64,000 nucleotides of DNA, from assembly GCA_002049455.2 (NCBI GenBank), contig KV918946.1, positions 1-64,000 on the forward strand, in the 5' to 3' direction. The translations under genes and the position numbers were made by a program. Positions 1-9,400 of this stretch are shown here, one piece after another. How positions within the stretch are numbered: the stretch's first letter is position 1; every line of letters starts with the position of its first letter. The notes beneath the pieces are model-generated. The model saw only the letters and a program-made list of their open reading frames with translations, was not told where the DNA came from and did no database searches. This DNA is from Porphyra umbilicalis. Its lineage: Eukaryota > Rhodophyta > Bangiophyceae > Bangiales > Bangiaceae.

Positions 1-1691
1 CTCCCGACGTATCCGCGTGCGGCCGGGCGCGGGATGCTTGCGGTCCGACACGGTCGGGGGGATGGCCATGGCCAGGGGGGGGGCAAACACCGCGTCGTCG
101 CCCATTGGGTGGTGCGAGTCGCCCGCGTCGCCGCCGCCGCCGACGCCGACGCCGCCGTTGCCGCCGTTGCCGCCACCGCCGCTCCCGGGCGTCGGCACGC
201 CCGACCGACCGCCGCTGCCCGTCGCGTCGCCGCCCGTGGCGCCCGGCTCCCCCCACCACGACGGGTCGACGCCCGACGCGTCGGCGGGGGGGCGCCCACC
301 GGCGCCACCGGGGGTCTCGCCCCCGCCGCCCGCCGCCCCAAAGCGGCCACAATCAGAGCTCCCCAGCGCCGAGCCGCCCACCCCAAACCAAGACGACCCG
401 ACGACCGACGCGACGGCAGCCGACGCTTCGGCCGCCGCGGCGGCCGCCGCCGCTGCCGCCTCGTTGGCGAGAATGCTCTCTTCTGGGAAAAGCACCGGGG
501 AGGTGGACGACGGCGCCTCATCCCCGCCCGCCCCGTACGACGCGTCGCCGCTCGGCGGGGGCACGCGGCGCTCGCCATTCCCCCCCCTCCCGCCGCGGTG
601 TCGCCCGCCCCCCCCTCGGCGTGCATGTCACTCTCCTCCTCGGTCGTCGCCCCCCTCCCCGCCGTTCGGCCCGACTCGGCGTCGCCCCCCCCGCCCGACT
701 CGGCGCCCGGCGCGGGTGGCGGCGCGTCTTGATTCCGCGCATGCACCGCCCTGTGGCTAGTCAAGCTGCTCTTCCACAAAAAGGAGCGCGTGCACCCTGG
801 GTAGGAGCACACAAATGGGCGCTCGCCCGTGTGCAGCCGCTTGTGAGCCGACAGGTTGTAGTTTTTGGAGAAGCGCTTGTTGCACACGGTGCACAGGAAC
901 TTTTTGAGCGGCGTCGCCGACTGTTGGCGGCCGGGCGCAATGGGCGCCGCCGCCGCCGCCGCGCCGCGGAGCGGGAGGGAGAGGGGGAAGTCAAAGAGGT
1001 GGGCGGGAACGCCGGGCGCGTGGTGGACGGGGGCGGGGCCGTACCCCCCACCACCATTGTTGCCGACACCGCCATAGAGACCGCCATAGCTGCCAGAGAC
1101 CTGTGGTGGTAGCAAGTGCTGCATCCCCGCATACGATTGCTGCGTTGGTTGTGGCTCCGGCTGCTGCGACTGCTGCGGCTGCTGCTGCGGCTGCTGCTGT
1201 GGTTGCTGAGGGTGCTGGGCAGACAACCAGCCGCCGACATGTGGTGGTAGCAAGTGCTGCATCCCCGCATACGATTGCTGCGTTGGTTGTGGCTCCTGCT
1301 GCTGCAGCTGCTGTGGCTGCTGCTGCGGCTGCTGCTGCCGCTGCTGATGCGGCTGCTGCTGCGGCTGCTGCTGCGGCTCCGGCTGCTGCGACTGCTGCGG
1401 CTGCTGCTGCGGCTGCTGCTGCGGCTGCTGCTGTGGTTGCTGAGGGTGCTGGGCAGACAACCAGCCGCCCGCAAACGACGGGTTGAGCGGCCACCCGTCC
1501 GCCCCCGAGGGTGGCGGGAAAGTGACCGACCGCCCATCGCGCCCCCGCCCATCGCCTGGTCGACCGCTGCCGCCGCCACCGTCGCCGCCGCCACCACCAC
1601 CACCCGCACCCCTCCCCCCACCATACGGGTCACCGCCACCCCGCCCGTCGTCGCCGCCGCCGCCGTCGCCATACCGATAGCCCCCCGACAT
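1..1691 (-). CDS. C2H2 zinc-finger transcription factor, Q-rich, 3'-truncated by window edge
   Basis: Probably a nuclear DNA-binding regulator; the target is unknown. The frame opens at an ATG at 1691 (MSGGYRYGDGGGG), with an in-frame TGA 24 bases upstream. A Gly-rich start is followed by a Gln/Pro-rich tract (about 1470-1110) that contains an internal duplication. Two consecutive zinc fingers lie at about 905-740. Finger 1 is CTVC then NKRFSKNYNLSA then HKRLH. The TGERPF linker leads to finger 2, C-X4-C with TRSFLWKSSLTS and HRAVH. After the fingers the frame carries an acidic TEEESD stretch and then runs into the C8 run at 580-587. The convincing continuation (acidic, Ala-run, ending ...DDAVFAPPLAMAI and off the edge) is one base out of phase, as if one base were missing. 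Zinc-finger assignment is firm; family within C2H2 and true C-terminus are not known. Confidence 0.75.
   Translation of the reverse strand, partial: MSGGYRYGDGGGGDDGRGGGDPYGGGRGAGGGGGGGDGGGGSGRPGDGRGRDGRSVTFPPPSGADGWPLNPSFAGGWLSAQHPQQPQQQPQQQPQQQPQQSQQPEPQQQPQQQPHQQRQQQPQQQPQQLQQQEPQPTQQSYAGMQHLLPPHVGGWLSAQHPQQPQQQPQQQPQQSQQPEPQPTQQSYAGMQHLLPPQVSGSYGGLYGGVGNNGGGGYGPAPVHHAPGVPAHLFDFPLSLPLRGAAAAAAPIAPGRQQSATPLKKFLCTVCNKRFSKNYNLSAHKRLHTGERPFVCSYPGCTRSFLWKSSLTSHRAVHARNQDAPPPAPGAESGGGGDAESGRTAGRGATTEEESDMHAEGGAGDTAAGGGGMASAACPRRAATRRTGRAGMRRRRPPPRCFSQKRAFSPTRRQRRRPPRRPKRRLPSRRSSGRLGLGWAARRWGALIVAALGRRAAGARPPVAPVGAPPPTRRASTRRGGGSRAPRAATRRAAAVGRACRRPGAAVAATAATAASASAAAATRATRTTQWATTRCLPPPWPWPSPRPCRTASIPRPAARGYVG
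1108..1475 (-). repeat. Intragenic duplication in the Q-rich region of the zinc-finger gene
   Basis: A module encoding GGWLSAQHPQQPQQQ...PTQQSYAGMQHLLPP occurs twice in tandem. The nucleotide blocks beginning near 1108 and near 1240 share long identical stretches. The second copy has a longer CAG-type tract. Replication slippage or unequal exchange is the likely cause. Confidence 0.8.
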
Positions 1692-2858
1692 GCCCGCCCG
1701 CCCCGCCGACGACCGTCAACCGGCCGGCAGCGCCGCCCACCCGACCCACCGATCCGGCTGCCGCCCGCCCGGGGGAGCGCATGTGGCACCGCCGCCCCCG
1801 AGTACACGGCCGCCGCGGTGGGCCGGCGCGCGGGGTGGGGGACCAACCGCGCCGCGCCGGCCACACGCGCCTGACACCAATACCGTAAGGCGCGCACGTG
1901 AGAGGGAGAGGGGGGGGGGTGGGACAAGACGGCAGCCTGCACACCCGCCAACCGGCACCGCGGCGGTGGCAGCACCCGTGGGAACGAGGGGGCGGCAGCA
2001 AACCGCCCGCACAGCGCGTTGATGAAATCTCGTGTCAGGTTCCAAGGTATCTGCAACAAGGCCGAACCGTATTGCTGCTCGACCCCTTTGCGTTCAGAGA
2101 GAGATCGAAAATGAGTACATAACTCCTCTTTGCCCAATCTTTAAGGAGAAGTTCACATCCTTCGAGACATATGTTGCGAGACTCGCCGCAATGATCCCTC
2201 GGAGGTCTCGGGGAAGAAGTGGAGCAAGACCCTGACGGAGGAAAGGATGTGACACCGGCCAGCATTGAGGATACATGCCAAAGATGCATTGAAAGACACG
2301 GTCGCTTTATTGTTGCTCGGCGCGGGCACGGGTGGCAGAGCAGACACGAAATCGATAAGAAAGCCACGGTGTGCTACAGAGTCACGCAGACATGTAGCTA
2401 ACTGCACACAGCCGCAAACTCTGACAGAGCTACAGGCCACCGGACAACAGCAAGCTCACCATGTCAGCGACTCGCGGACACCACGCATGCATGTGCGTAT
2501 GACACAAGTTACTCGACTTCGATGTCAGCAACACCCATTGGTTTGCAAAGAAACAGAAGCCAAGAAAGAGGAAGCCATCGCACATATGCATGGTAAGGAT
2601 ACATGGGGGACGGGCGAGCGAACACGAAAAAGAAGTACGTGGTCAGTTCATCCAACCCATCCACCACCCACCCACCGCGCGCGTCACACTATCCACACTG
2701 CGCCAGTGTGGATCCCCACCCAATCGCCACCACCACTAGTCCAGCGACTGCAAACGTCGTCCGGCCCGTCGTAGAGTGACTCCCCCCCGCCCCCGTGCGA
2801 GCTGGAGAGAATGCGTGGGATGGAGGGGATGCAGATAAGAATACGGCAGGAACGAGGG
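1692..2858. other. Spacer upstream of the zinc-finger gene
   Basis: Should hold the promoter of the minus-strand zinc-finger gene. A C-rich run with CTCTCCCTCTC (minus strand) lies near 1900-1920. Long open frames here are composition-driven and show no recognisable domain. Composition drops towards AT after 2020. Confidence 0.4.
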
Positions 2859-3004
2859 CGGTCGGCAGGAGGGTGGGCGGGGCGATCGAACAGAGGGTGG
2901 CCGGGGCTTCCGGCCAGGAGGGTGGGTGGGGCGGTCGACCAGAGGGTGGGCGGGGCGGTCCGCCAGGAGGGTGGGCCGAGCGGTCGGCCAGGAGAGCGAG
3001 CGGG
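2859..3004. repeat. GC-rich minisatellite, about 24-25 bp unit, six copies
   Basis: Imperfect units alternate around GGAGGGTGGGCGGGGCGGTC and CAGAGGGTGGGCGGGGCGGTC-like forms. Strong G/C strand asymmetry makes this a candidate slippage site. Confidence 0.75.
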
Positions 3005-5075
3005 GATGTTGGCAGCACTTGTGCACTTGGGCGGCAGCCAGGAGCGGGGCTGGGGGCAGCATGGCAGTCACCTGCACACATGCCGAGGGCGCGCATTGGC
3101 GCCGCCCAGCACTTCGAATTATTTTTAATCGCCCCGCTATCCCCAAGCACAAGGCTTGACGTTTTCCAGCCCGCTGGTTGGCTGCCCGGTTGACCGGGGG
3201 CGCATCCTGGGTCCCCATTGGTAGCAGACTATCATGCCAACAGGTACTGAACAAAGTCTGGCTGACACAAGCTACGACGGTGAGGCGTCCGAGCAGAGGT
3301 CTCCATGTGCCCGCAAGAATGCATACTGTGTACGCCAAGTCTGCCTTGAACTGGGTGTGAAGGGTGCCGTTTGATCGCGCAAGGAGGACCTGCCCCATGA
3401 CCCTGCCAGAGCTCTGCACGGCAATGCCAGCAGCCGTCCCACTCTAGCGACACCGTTTGCGCCCCCATCCTCCCCGACCCCCTCGGCATGTATGTGCAGC
3501 CCCCCTCGCCCCCCCCCCCCTGCCAGCAGGAGAAAGGAGTGGGAGAGGACAGGAAAGGAGGCAAGCACAAGTGTCCGTGGTTGGGCGGTGCCCGCAGCTA
3601 TTGGGAGTAGACGAGTACGCACATGGGTAGGGGTGACCAGGTGGGTGGGGTAAGAAGGTCTCTGGGGGTGTCAGAAAGCCTTCTCAGACAGAGCCTTTTA
3701 GAGATCGACACAGCGACATTTGCGAGGATGGTGTCACGAGGTTTGCTGCATGGAAAAACATTTCTCTCACGACCTCTCACGGTTCGCATTTATTTTAAGT
3801 TCTCCGTGACCCAATTTGACAACGTGCTGTGCGGCGCGGCCGGTGACACGGCGGCGGCGGCGCGGTGGGGGGGGGGGGCGCGACGAGGGGGCGGGCCTGA
3901 CGGCAGGGGCGCAACTGGCAACGGGGCACAATCGGCGTCGTGGGGGGGGGGGGGAGGCCCACCGCGGCGCGCTCCGCGCGGGTCGTGTGCAACTGGGAGC
4001 ACGGCAACGCACGGAATTGGGTGCCGGGTCACCAATCAAGTCGTGACGGTGACGCGCTCGACCGGGTGGGCTGTCGTGCTCAGGCGCGGTGCTCTGTCAC
4101 AGGGACGCTCGGGTCGGCCGTACTCCGTCTGGCTCGTCTGCCCGCTGTACTTTTGTCATGCGCGCACGCACGTGCGTGCGCGCGTAAAAGAAGTACACGT
4201 GCGCGCCTGTGAGGTCCTCGGCAGAGGCATGACAGGCGTGGTCGTTTCACCAGCGGGTGGTCCCGTCGGCCGACATTGCGGGGCTTCGCGCGCACGCACG
4301 GTCATGTTTGTACCGCAACCATCCGTGTTTCTACAGTACAATGGAAATCATGCTGCTTGGCTCTCCGTTGTTTTCTGAGCCCGTTGGTCTCATGCCAAGC
4401 TACGTTTTTTGGAGGTCGCCCAGCCTTGTTTCGTCGTGCTTTTTTCGAGGGCACCCATCCTTCTTTCCCTGTGACTGTCGACCAGATGTCTCCACACCCT
4501 CGACGACAAAGCGAGGGAATCACAGAGATGAAGACTTCCCGGGTGTCGCGGAGCACCTTCGCCATCACCCGAAGATAGATCGCTAGGCGGTGCCCGCAGT
4601 ACCGCCGTCACCCTCTCGCCCATCAGCGCTTACACCCTCGCTGCACGCGTCCACTCTCGCTCAGCTCGCGTACGGACGTCCCCCGCACGCCCGCCCTTCG
4701 GCTTCTTTCTTTCTCGAGGCGCCACCTTCCCGGCAGCCCGTCCCGCCGACAAGTCCTTTGCAGGGCGAGCCCACTGGGCACCCCACCGCCGGCAGTTGCA
4801 CTACCGTCCGTAAGTCTCTCTAAGGCGCCGTCAGCACCGGCGCCCAACAGTCGGGATGTCCCCCACGTGCCGCTGACCGGCCGCTCAGGCTGCCGCAGTG
4901 AAAAGTACTGGCAAGCACCCGCGCCGCCGTGCTGGGTGGACACCCGTGCCACCGTCTTCCCGACCAGGGGGTGGGCTTGATCTCTTGCTCCCCCTGGTCC
5001 CCGACTCCCACCCCGTGAGCGCTCTGCGGTGCGGCGGAACGTCTCCCGTTCCCCGCCTCCCCCGACTCGTTTCTC
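3005..5075. other. Intergenic spacer with G homopolymers
   Basis: No domain-bearing frame was found. Runs of G9-G12 occur at about 3867-3960, and an alternating CGCACG-type stretch lies near 4160-4190. A 14-bp direct repeat (GGCGGTGCCCGCAG) at 3584-3597 and 4586-4599 brackets 988 bp. Confidence 0.4.
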
Positions 5076-5681
5076 GTGCCGCCACGACGACGCTCTCTCA
5101 TTTCTTGGGTGAGACGCGTCGCTCTACGGCCGCCACTGCTGGTCGGGGCTCTGTGTCAAGCCCAAAGCCGCCTGTCACCGGCGGACGGTGAAGTGGTGCT
5201 CGTCCGACATGGCGCCGCTGTGCGTTGCCAACTACACACACGTAGTCAAATTTCTGCAGGTGGGGGGGCTCGGCAGCATGGCGGCGAGCAACAGTCCTGT
5301 CACGGCTGCGAGCGTCGGTGGCACGCAGCCGTGACAGGCCTGCGTCGCTACCGCGCGACGGCGGCGCATCGCGGGCCCGCCACTCGCGCCGCTGCTCCGG
5401 AGCTGGCGCCAGTCGACTACCTGGGTCTCGACGTGGACGGGCGGGGTGTCGACCAGCTGCGGAGCGCCAACTACCTGAGCCTTGACGTGGAGGAGCGGGA
5501 TGTCGACGAGCTGCGGAGCGTCGACTACCTGAGACTGAACGTGGAAGAGCGGGATATCGACGAGCTGCGGAGCGTCGACTGGAAGGCGACACAAAGATTT
5601 CGTGACTACAGCCGTTCTCCCAAAAATCCCGCACTCCAACTGTTGCAAAAGATGTCCAAATCGGCCTCTGCGGGGTCGTAG
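5076..5681 (+). CDS. Hypothetical protein with three 18-residue repeats
   Basis: Unrecognised. The frame encodes 201 residues. A basic N-terminal half contains a DNA hairpin (5296-5338), followed by three exact-length repeats of the form xDYLxLdVeeRdvDeLRS and a partial fourth (5412-5582). In this strand the repeat units use GC-ending codons and keep alternating hydrophobic and acidic positions, faintly like a short leucine-rich repeat. The last 25 codons run into a foldback transposable element at 5607, so the true C-terminus is uncertain or disrupted. It may be non-coding repeat DNA that happens to be open. Confidence 0.25.
   Translation: MPPRRRSLISWVRRVALRPPLLVGALCQAQSRLSPADGEVVLVRHGAAVRCQLHTRSQISAGGGARQHGGEQQSCHGCERRWHAAVTGLRRYRATAAHRGPATRAAAPELAPVDYLGLDVDGRGVDQLRSANYLSLDVEERDVDELRSVDYLRLNVEERDIDELRSVDWKATQRFRDYSRSPKNPALQLLQKMSKSASAGS
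5296..5338. repeat. 15-bp perfect stem, 13-nt loop hairpin
   Basis: CCTGTCACGGCTGCG at 5296-5310 is exactly complementary to 5324-5338. Confidence 0.8.
5412..5582 (+). repeat. 54-bp tandem repeat, 3.2 copies
   Basis: Units at 5412-5465, 5466-5519 and 5520-5573, plus nine further bases. The 54-bp length preserves frame (18 codons) and changes are scattered. This suggests either selection on a protein repeat or a young satellite. Confidence 0.85.
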
Positions 5682-5742
5682 AGGCCGATTTGGAACTCTT
5701 TTGCAACTGTTGGAGTGCGGAATTTTTGGGAGAACGGCTGTA
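5607..5742. mobile_element. Foldback MITE with CAG ends and TA target duplication
   Basis: Arms of about 61 bp starting CAGCCGTTCTCCCAAAAAT are inverted around a loop of about 10 bases, with roughly four mismatches. The element (5609-5740) is flanked by TA on both sides. CAG-starting termini with TA duplications are typical of Tc1/mariner-superfamily non-autonomous elements. No transposase of that subtype with these ends is in the window. Confidence 0.75.
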
Positions 5743-6361
5743 GCGTCCTGGAGAAGGGGAACACCTCCGCGGCGACCAGTTTCTGACGGGACGCAGCGAT
5801 CAAGTCGTCGCACAGTGTACAGCGGAACTCGTCCAGCAACAGTTGTGCTCTTCCACCAGTCGGTTGTGGAAGGAGAGCGGGACAACTGATCATCAGTTAC
5901 ACAATCTCCATGATGGAGATTGTGTCTTTGTGATGTAAATATTTACAACATCAACAGTCATTTGTGTTCGCTAAGCTCATGGATGGACGTGTCCCGCTGG
6001 TTCGATACTTAAACGGGCCCGGATCCGACCATTCCGGGCCGCTGACACCATTTCGAATTGTATTCCCAGCAGGGGCGTTCCGTTGCGAGCGAAGGTGTGT
6101 CGGTGTCGGCCACAAGCAGCAGCGGACCCCGCGCTGTTGTCCCGTTCCAGGCCATCCAGACGCGAGGCCGCTGCCTCGCCGCCGCACCCAAGCCGGGTTC
6201 CCACTCGTACCGCGCCGCCGCCCGCCAGAGCCGGGCGGAGGCTGCGGTGTCTTGCGCGTGCCCACCCAACCTGCCCCACTTTGGACTGCTTGGCTTTCTG
6301 CGGACACCCGTGGGTTGAGTCTGGGCGGGAGCTGCCGGGCGTGGCGGGCGCGGCCAATGCT
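5743..6361. other. Spacer before ARF-GEF gene with AT-rich palindromes
   Basis: Contains a 27-base palindrome (ACACAATCTCCAT, one-base spacer, complement) at 5899-5925 and a palindromic GTAAATATTTAC just downstream. The rest is without a supported gene. Confidence 0.5.
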
Positions 6362-6447
6362 GTTTTCCGATTTTGTTTCTTTCTCTTGTTCTCCCTTGCG
6401 TTTTCCATCTTGTCCCTTGAGGCCCCACCGGGAGCCATCTTCCCCCT
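6362..6447 (+). promoter_or_regulatory. Pyrimidine-rich leader of the ARF-GEF gene
   Basis: A T/C-rich tract (TTTGTTTCTTTCTCTTG and following) ends just before CCACCATGG. Similar tracts precede the start codons at 31330, 48243 and 50884. Confidence 0.4.
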
Positions 6448-6453
6448 GCCACC

Positions 6454-9400
6454 ATGGTCGACCCGCGTGACTCCCTCTGCGCCCTGGCGCTCGCCGAGTC
6501 GCGGGTGGTGCTCGCGGCGCTGCGGCGCAATGGGCGCTTCGCGTCGGCCTCGACCGACCACCCGCTCGTCTCTCAAATCAAGGGCGTCAAGGAGGCGGTG
6601 CGGGCGGCGCTTGCCGCCCGCTGCCAGTCTGCGTGGGACGCTGCCGGGGCGCCCGACGGGTGCGCCGACGGCGGCGGCGCGCCCGCCGCCCTGGACGCGG
6701 CGCTCCTCGCCCGCCTCCTCACCCCCTTCCTCGCCGTCATCCGGTCGCCCCTCGTCGGGGGCTTGACCACCTCTGCGGCGCTGCAGGCGTCGTCGCGCAT
6801 CCTCGCCCACATTGAGGCGCACGACCTGGTCGCGCCGCCGCGGTCGCTCGCGCCCGTACTCGCCGACACCATTGCCGCCGCGGCGGTGTGTCGCTTTGAC
6901 GCTGCCGAGCCGTCGACGGACGAGGTGGTGCTCTCCCGCATTTCGGCGCTGGCGGCGGCCGCCGCCACGGGGCGCGCGGCGGGCGCGCTGCCCGACGCGG
7001 CGGTGCTCGCCGCCGTGGAAACGTCCCTGCGCATTGCGGGGGGGGGGGGGCGCCGCCGCGCCACCGACCTCCTCCGCGCCTCCTCCGCGGCGGACCTGCT
7101 GGCCATGGTGCGGCGGCACGCGTCGCTCACCGGCGCGTTTGTCGCGAACGCGGCGGCGGCCGAGGCGGCGGGCGCGGGGGGGACGTGGGCATGGTGCTGC
7201 TCCACGGCTGGGGGGGGCGACTGTGGGCACGGGGACGCGTGGGAGGTGGCTGCCGATGCGGTGTACGACGCCCCAGAGGCTGGTGCGGCGGCCACGTCGC
7301 CCGCGCCGGCGGGGAAGGGCACCGGGGGGGGTGGCGCCACGGGCGGCACCACGGGGGCGGCCAACGGACCGCCCGCCGCCGCCGACGGCCGGCGCGTGTC
7401 CCTGGGCGGCGACGCGGCGGTCGCGGCGCCCCTCCCCGGGATGGTGTCCTCCCGCTCCGCCCCCGCCACGGGCGCGCCGTCGACGGTGGCGCGGGCGCTG
7501 GTGTTGACCCCCCCCCCGCCGACCGCGTCGGGCTTTACCCACTCCTTTGCCGACGCGGATCGACCGCGGGCGACGGGGCCCGCCACCTTTCGGGCGCTGC
7601 GGTCGGTCCTCCGGCTCGCGTCGCGCATGGCCGACCCGTCGGCGACCGCGTCGACGACGGAGCGGGGCCTCGGCTTGGCCATCCTGTCGGCGGCGCTCAC
7701 GTCGGGTGGCGGCGCGCTGGCGGCGGTGCGGCCGCTGCGGGCCGTGCTGCGGCGCGACGCGAGCCTCGCCGTCGTCCGCGGCATTGGCGCCGTGACGGAC
7801 CCGCCCCCGCTGATTGCGGCCGCGTGGGCGACCGCCCACTTGCTGCTCGTTGAGCTCGGCGCCGCCGGCGGGCCGCTGCTGTCGGCGGTGCTCACACAAG
7901 CGGCGCCCGTGTACATTTCGGGGTTGCCAGCCGACGCGGCGGCGGGCGGGCCGGCCGGCCCGTCGTCGGTGCGGGACGACCCACGGGAGGGTCCGACGCT
8001 GGCGTGGCCCGCGCGGGAGGTTGGGTTGGAGGCGCTCGTCGCGCTGCTGGCCACCCCCGGCCTGCTCGCGTCGGCCTTTTCCGCCTTTGACTGCACGGCC
8101 ACGTGCGCGGATGCGGTCGGGCCGCTGCTCTCTGCGCTCGCCGCCACCGCCTCGCGGCTGCCGACGGACGAGGAGCGGCGGCGGCGGTTGGGTGACGAGG
8201 AGACGGACGAGGACGATTTCGCTGTTGGCGGCCTGGGGGGGGGCGCCGACGGCGGCGGTGGCGGCCGCGGCGGTGGCGGGCCGGGCGGTCCCGGGGACCG
8301 CCTCGGCTTGGCCTATGCCGAGCCGGACCGCGCCGCCGCCCTGCTGTGTGCCGAGGCTCTCGCCGCAGCCGTCGACGGCGTTGGCGGGCGGCTGCTCGCG
8401 CGCTCCTCGGCCGTCGCCGTGCGGTCCGAGGCGGACGCGAGCCTCGTCGGGCTGCTTGAACGGCGGCGCGCCAAAACGGTCACGGCGCTGGCGGCCGAGG
8501 CGTTCAACACGGCCAAGCTGTCCAAGGGCGCCGCCAAGGTGGTCGAAATCCTTGCGCAGTGGCAGCCGGTGGTCGCCGGTGACGGAGTGGCGGCCGCGGC
8601 GGCGGCGGCGGCGGCGGGCCAAGCGGCAGACTCGGACGCGGTGTGCGCGGCGCAGGCGGATTCGGTCGCCCGCTTCTTTCGGACGGTGCCGGGCTTGAAC
8701 AAGACGGCCATTGGCGGCATCCTCGGCGAGCCCGACCCGCTGGCCGCGGCGGTCCTGGCGCGCTTCACCGCGTCGTTCAATTTTGCAGACCGGCCCTTTA
8801 CGTCTGCGCTGCGGGTCTTCCTCGAGTCCTTCCGGCTGCCGGGGGAGGCCCAAAAGATCGACCGCATCGTGCAGTCGTTTGCGTCGCACTACATTGCGCA
8901 AAATCCGGTGGCGCCCAACGGCGCGGCGGGGGGCGCCGGGGATGGGAGCCCCGCCGCCGCTGCCGCCTCCCCCACGGCCAGTGTGGATGCCGCTGCGCCG
9001 CAGGCGCCGCCATCGGGCGGCCACGCAACGGTGGCGGGCGCGTTGGCGTCGGCCGACGCCGCCTACGTCCTCGCCTTTGCGGTGGTGATGCTCAATACTG
9101 ACCAGCACAATAGCTCGGTGCGGAAAAAGATGGGGCTGCCCGACTTCATCCGCAACAACCGGGGCATCAATGACGGCGCGGACGTGCCGCCCGCCTTCCT
9201 CCGCGAGGTGTTTGACTCGATCGCCGCCACAGAGATCCGCATGTCGGACGAGGCGGGCATCGCGGCGCTGACGGAGGAGCACTGGGACGAGACGCTGCGC
9301 GTGACGCCGTCGCTGTCGCTAGTGCCGGCCACCGCACCGTCGTCACCGGCCGCCCGCGCGGCGGATACGGTGCTCTTCTCCTCCCTGTGGCCCCCGGCGG

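Noticed and set aside
761-2137. 458-codon minus-strand frame with Ser/Arg-rich repeats
   Set aside because: It is the zinc-finger gene read one phase off; the Q-rich repeat becomes Ser/Arg and the fingers are lost.
5977-9282. 1101-codon frame opposite the ARF-GEF gene
   Set aside because: Antisense shadow of the Sec7 gene; Arg-rich and without domains.
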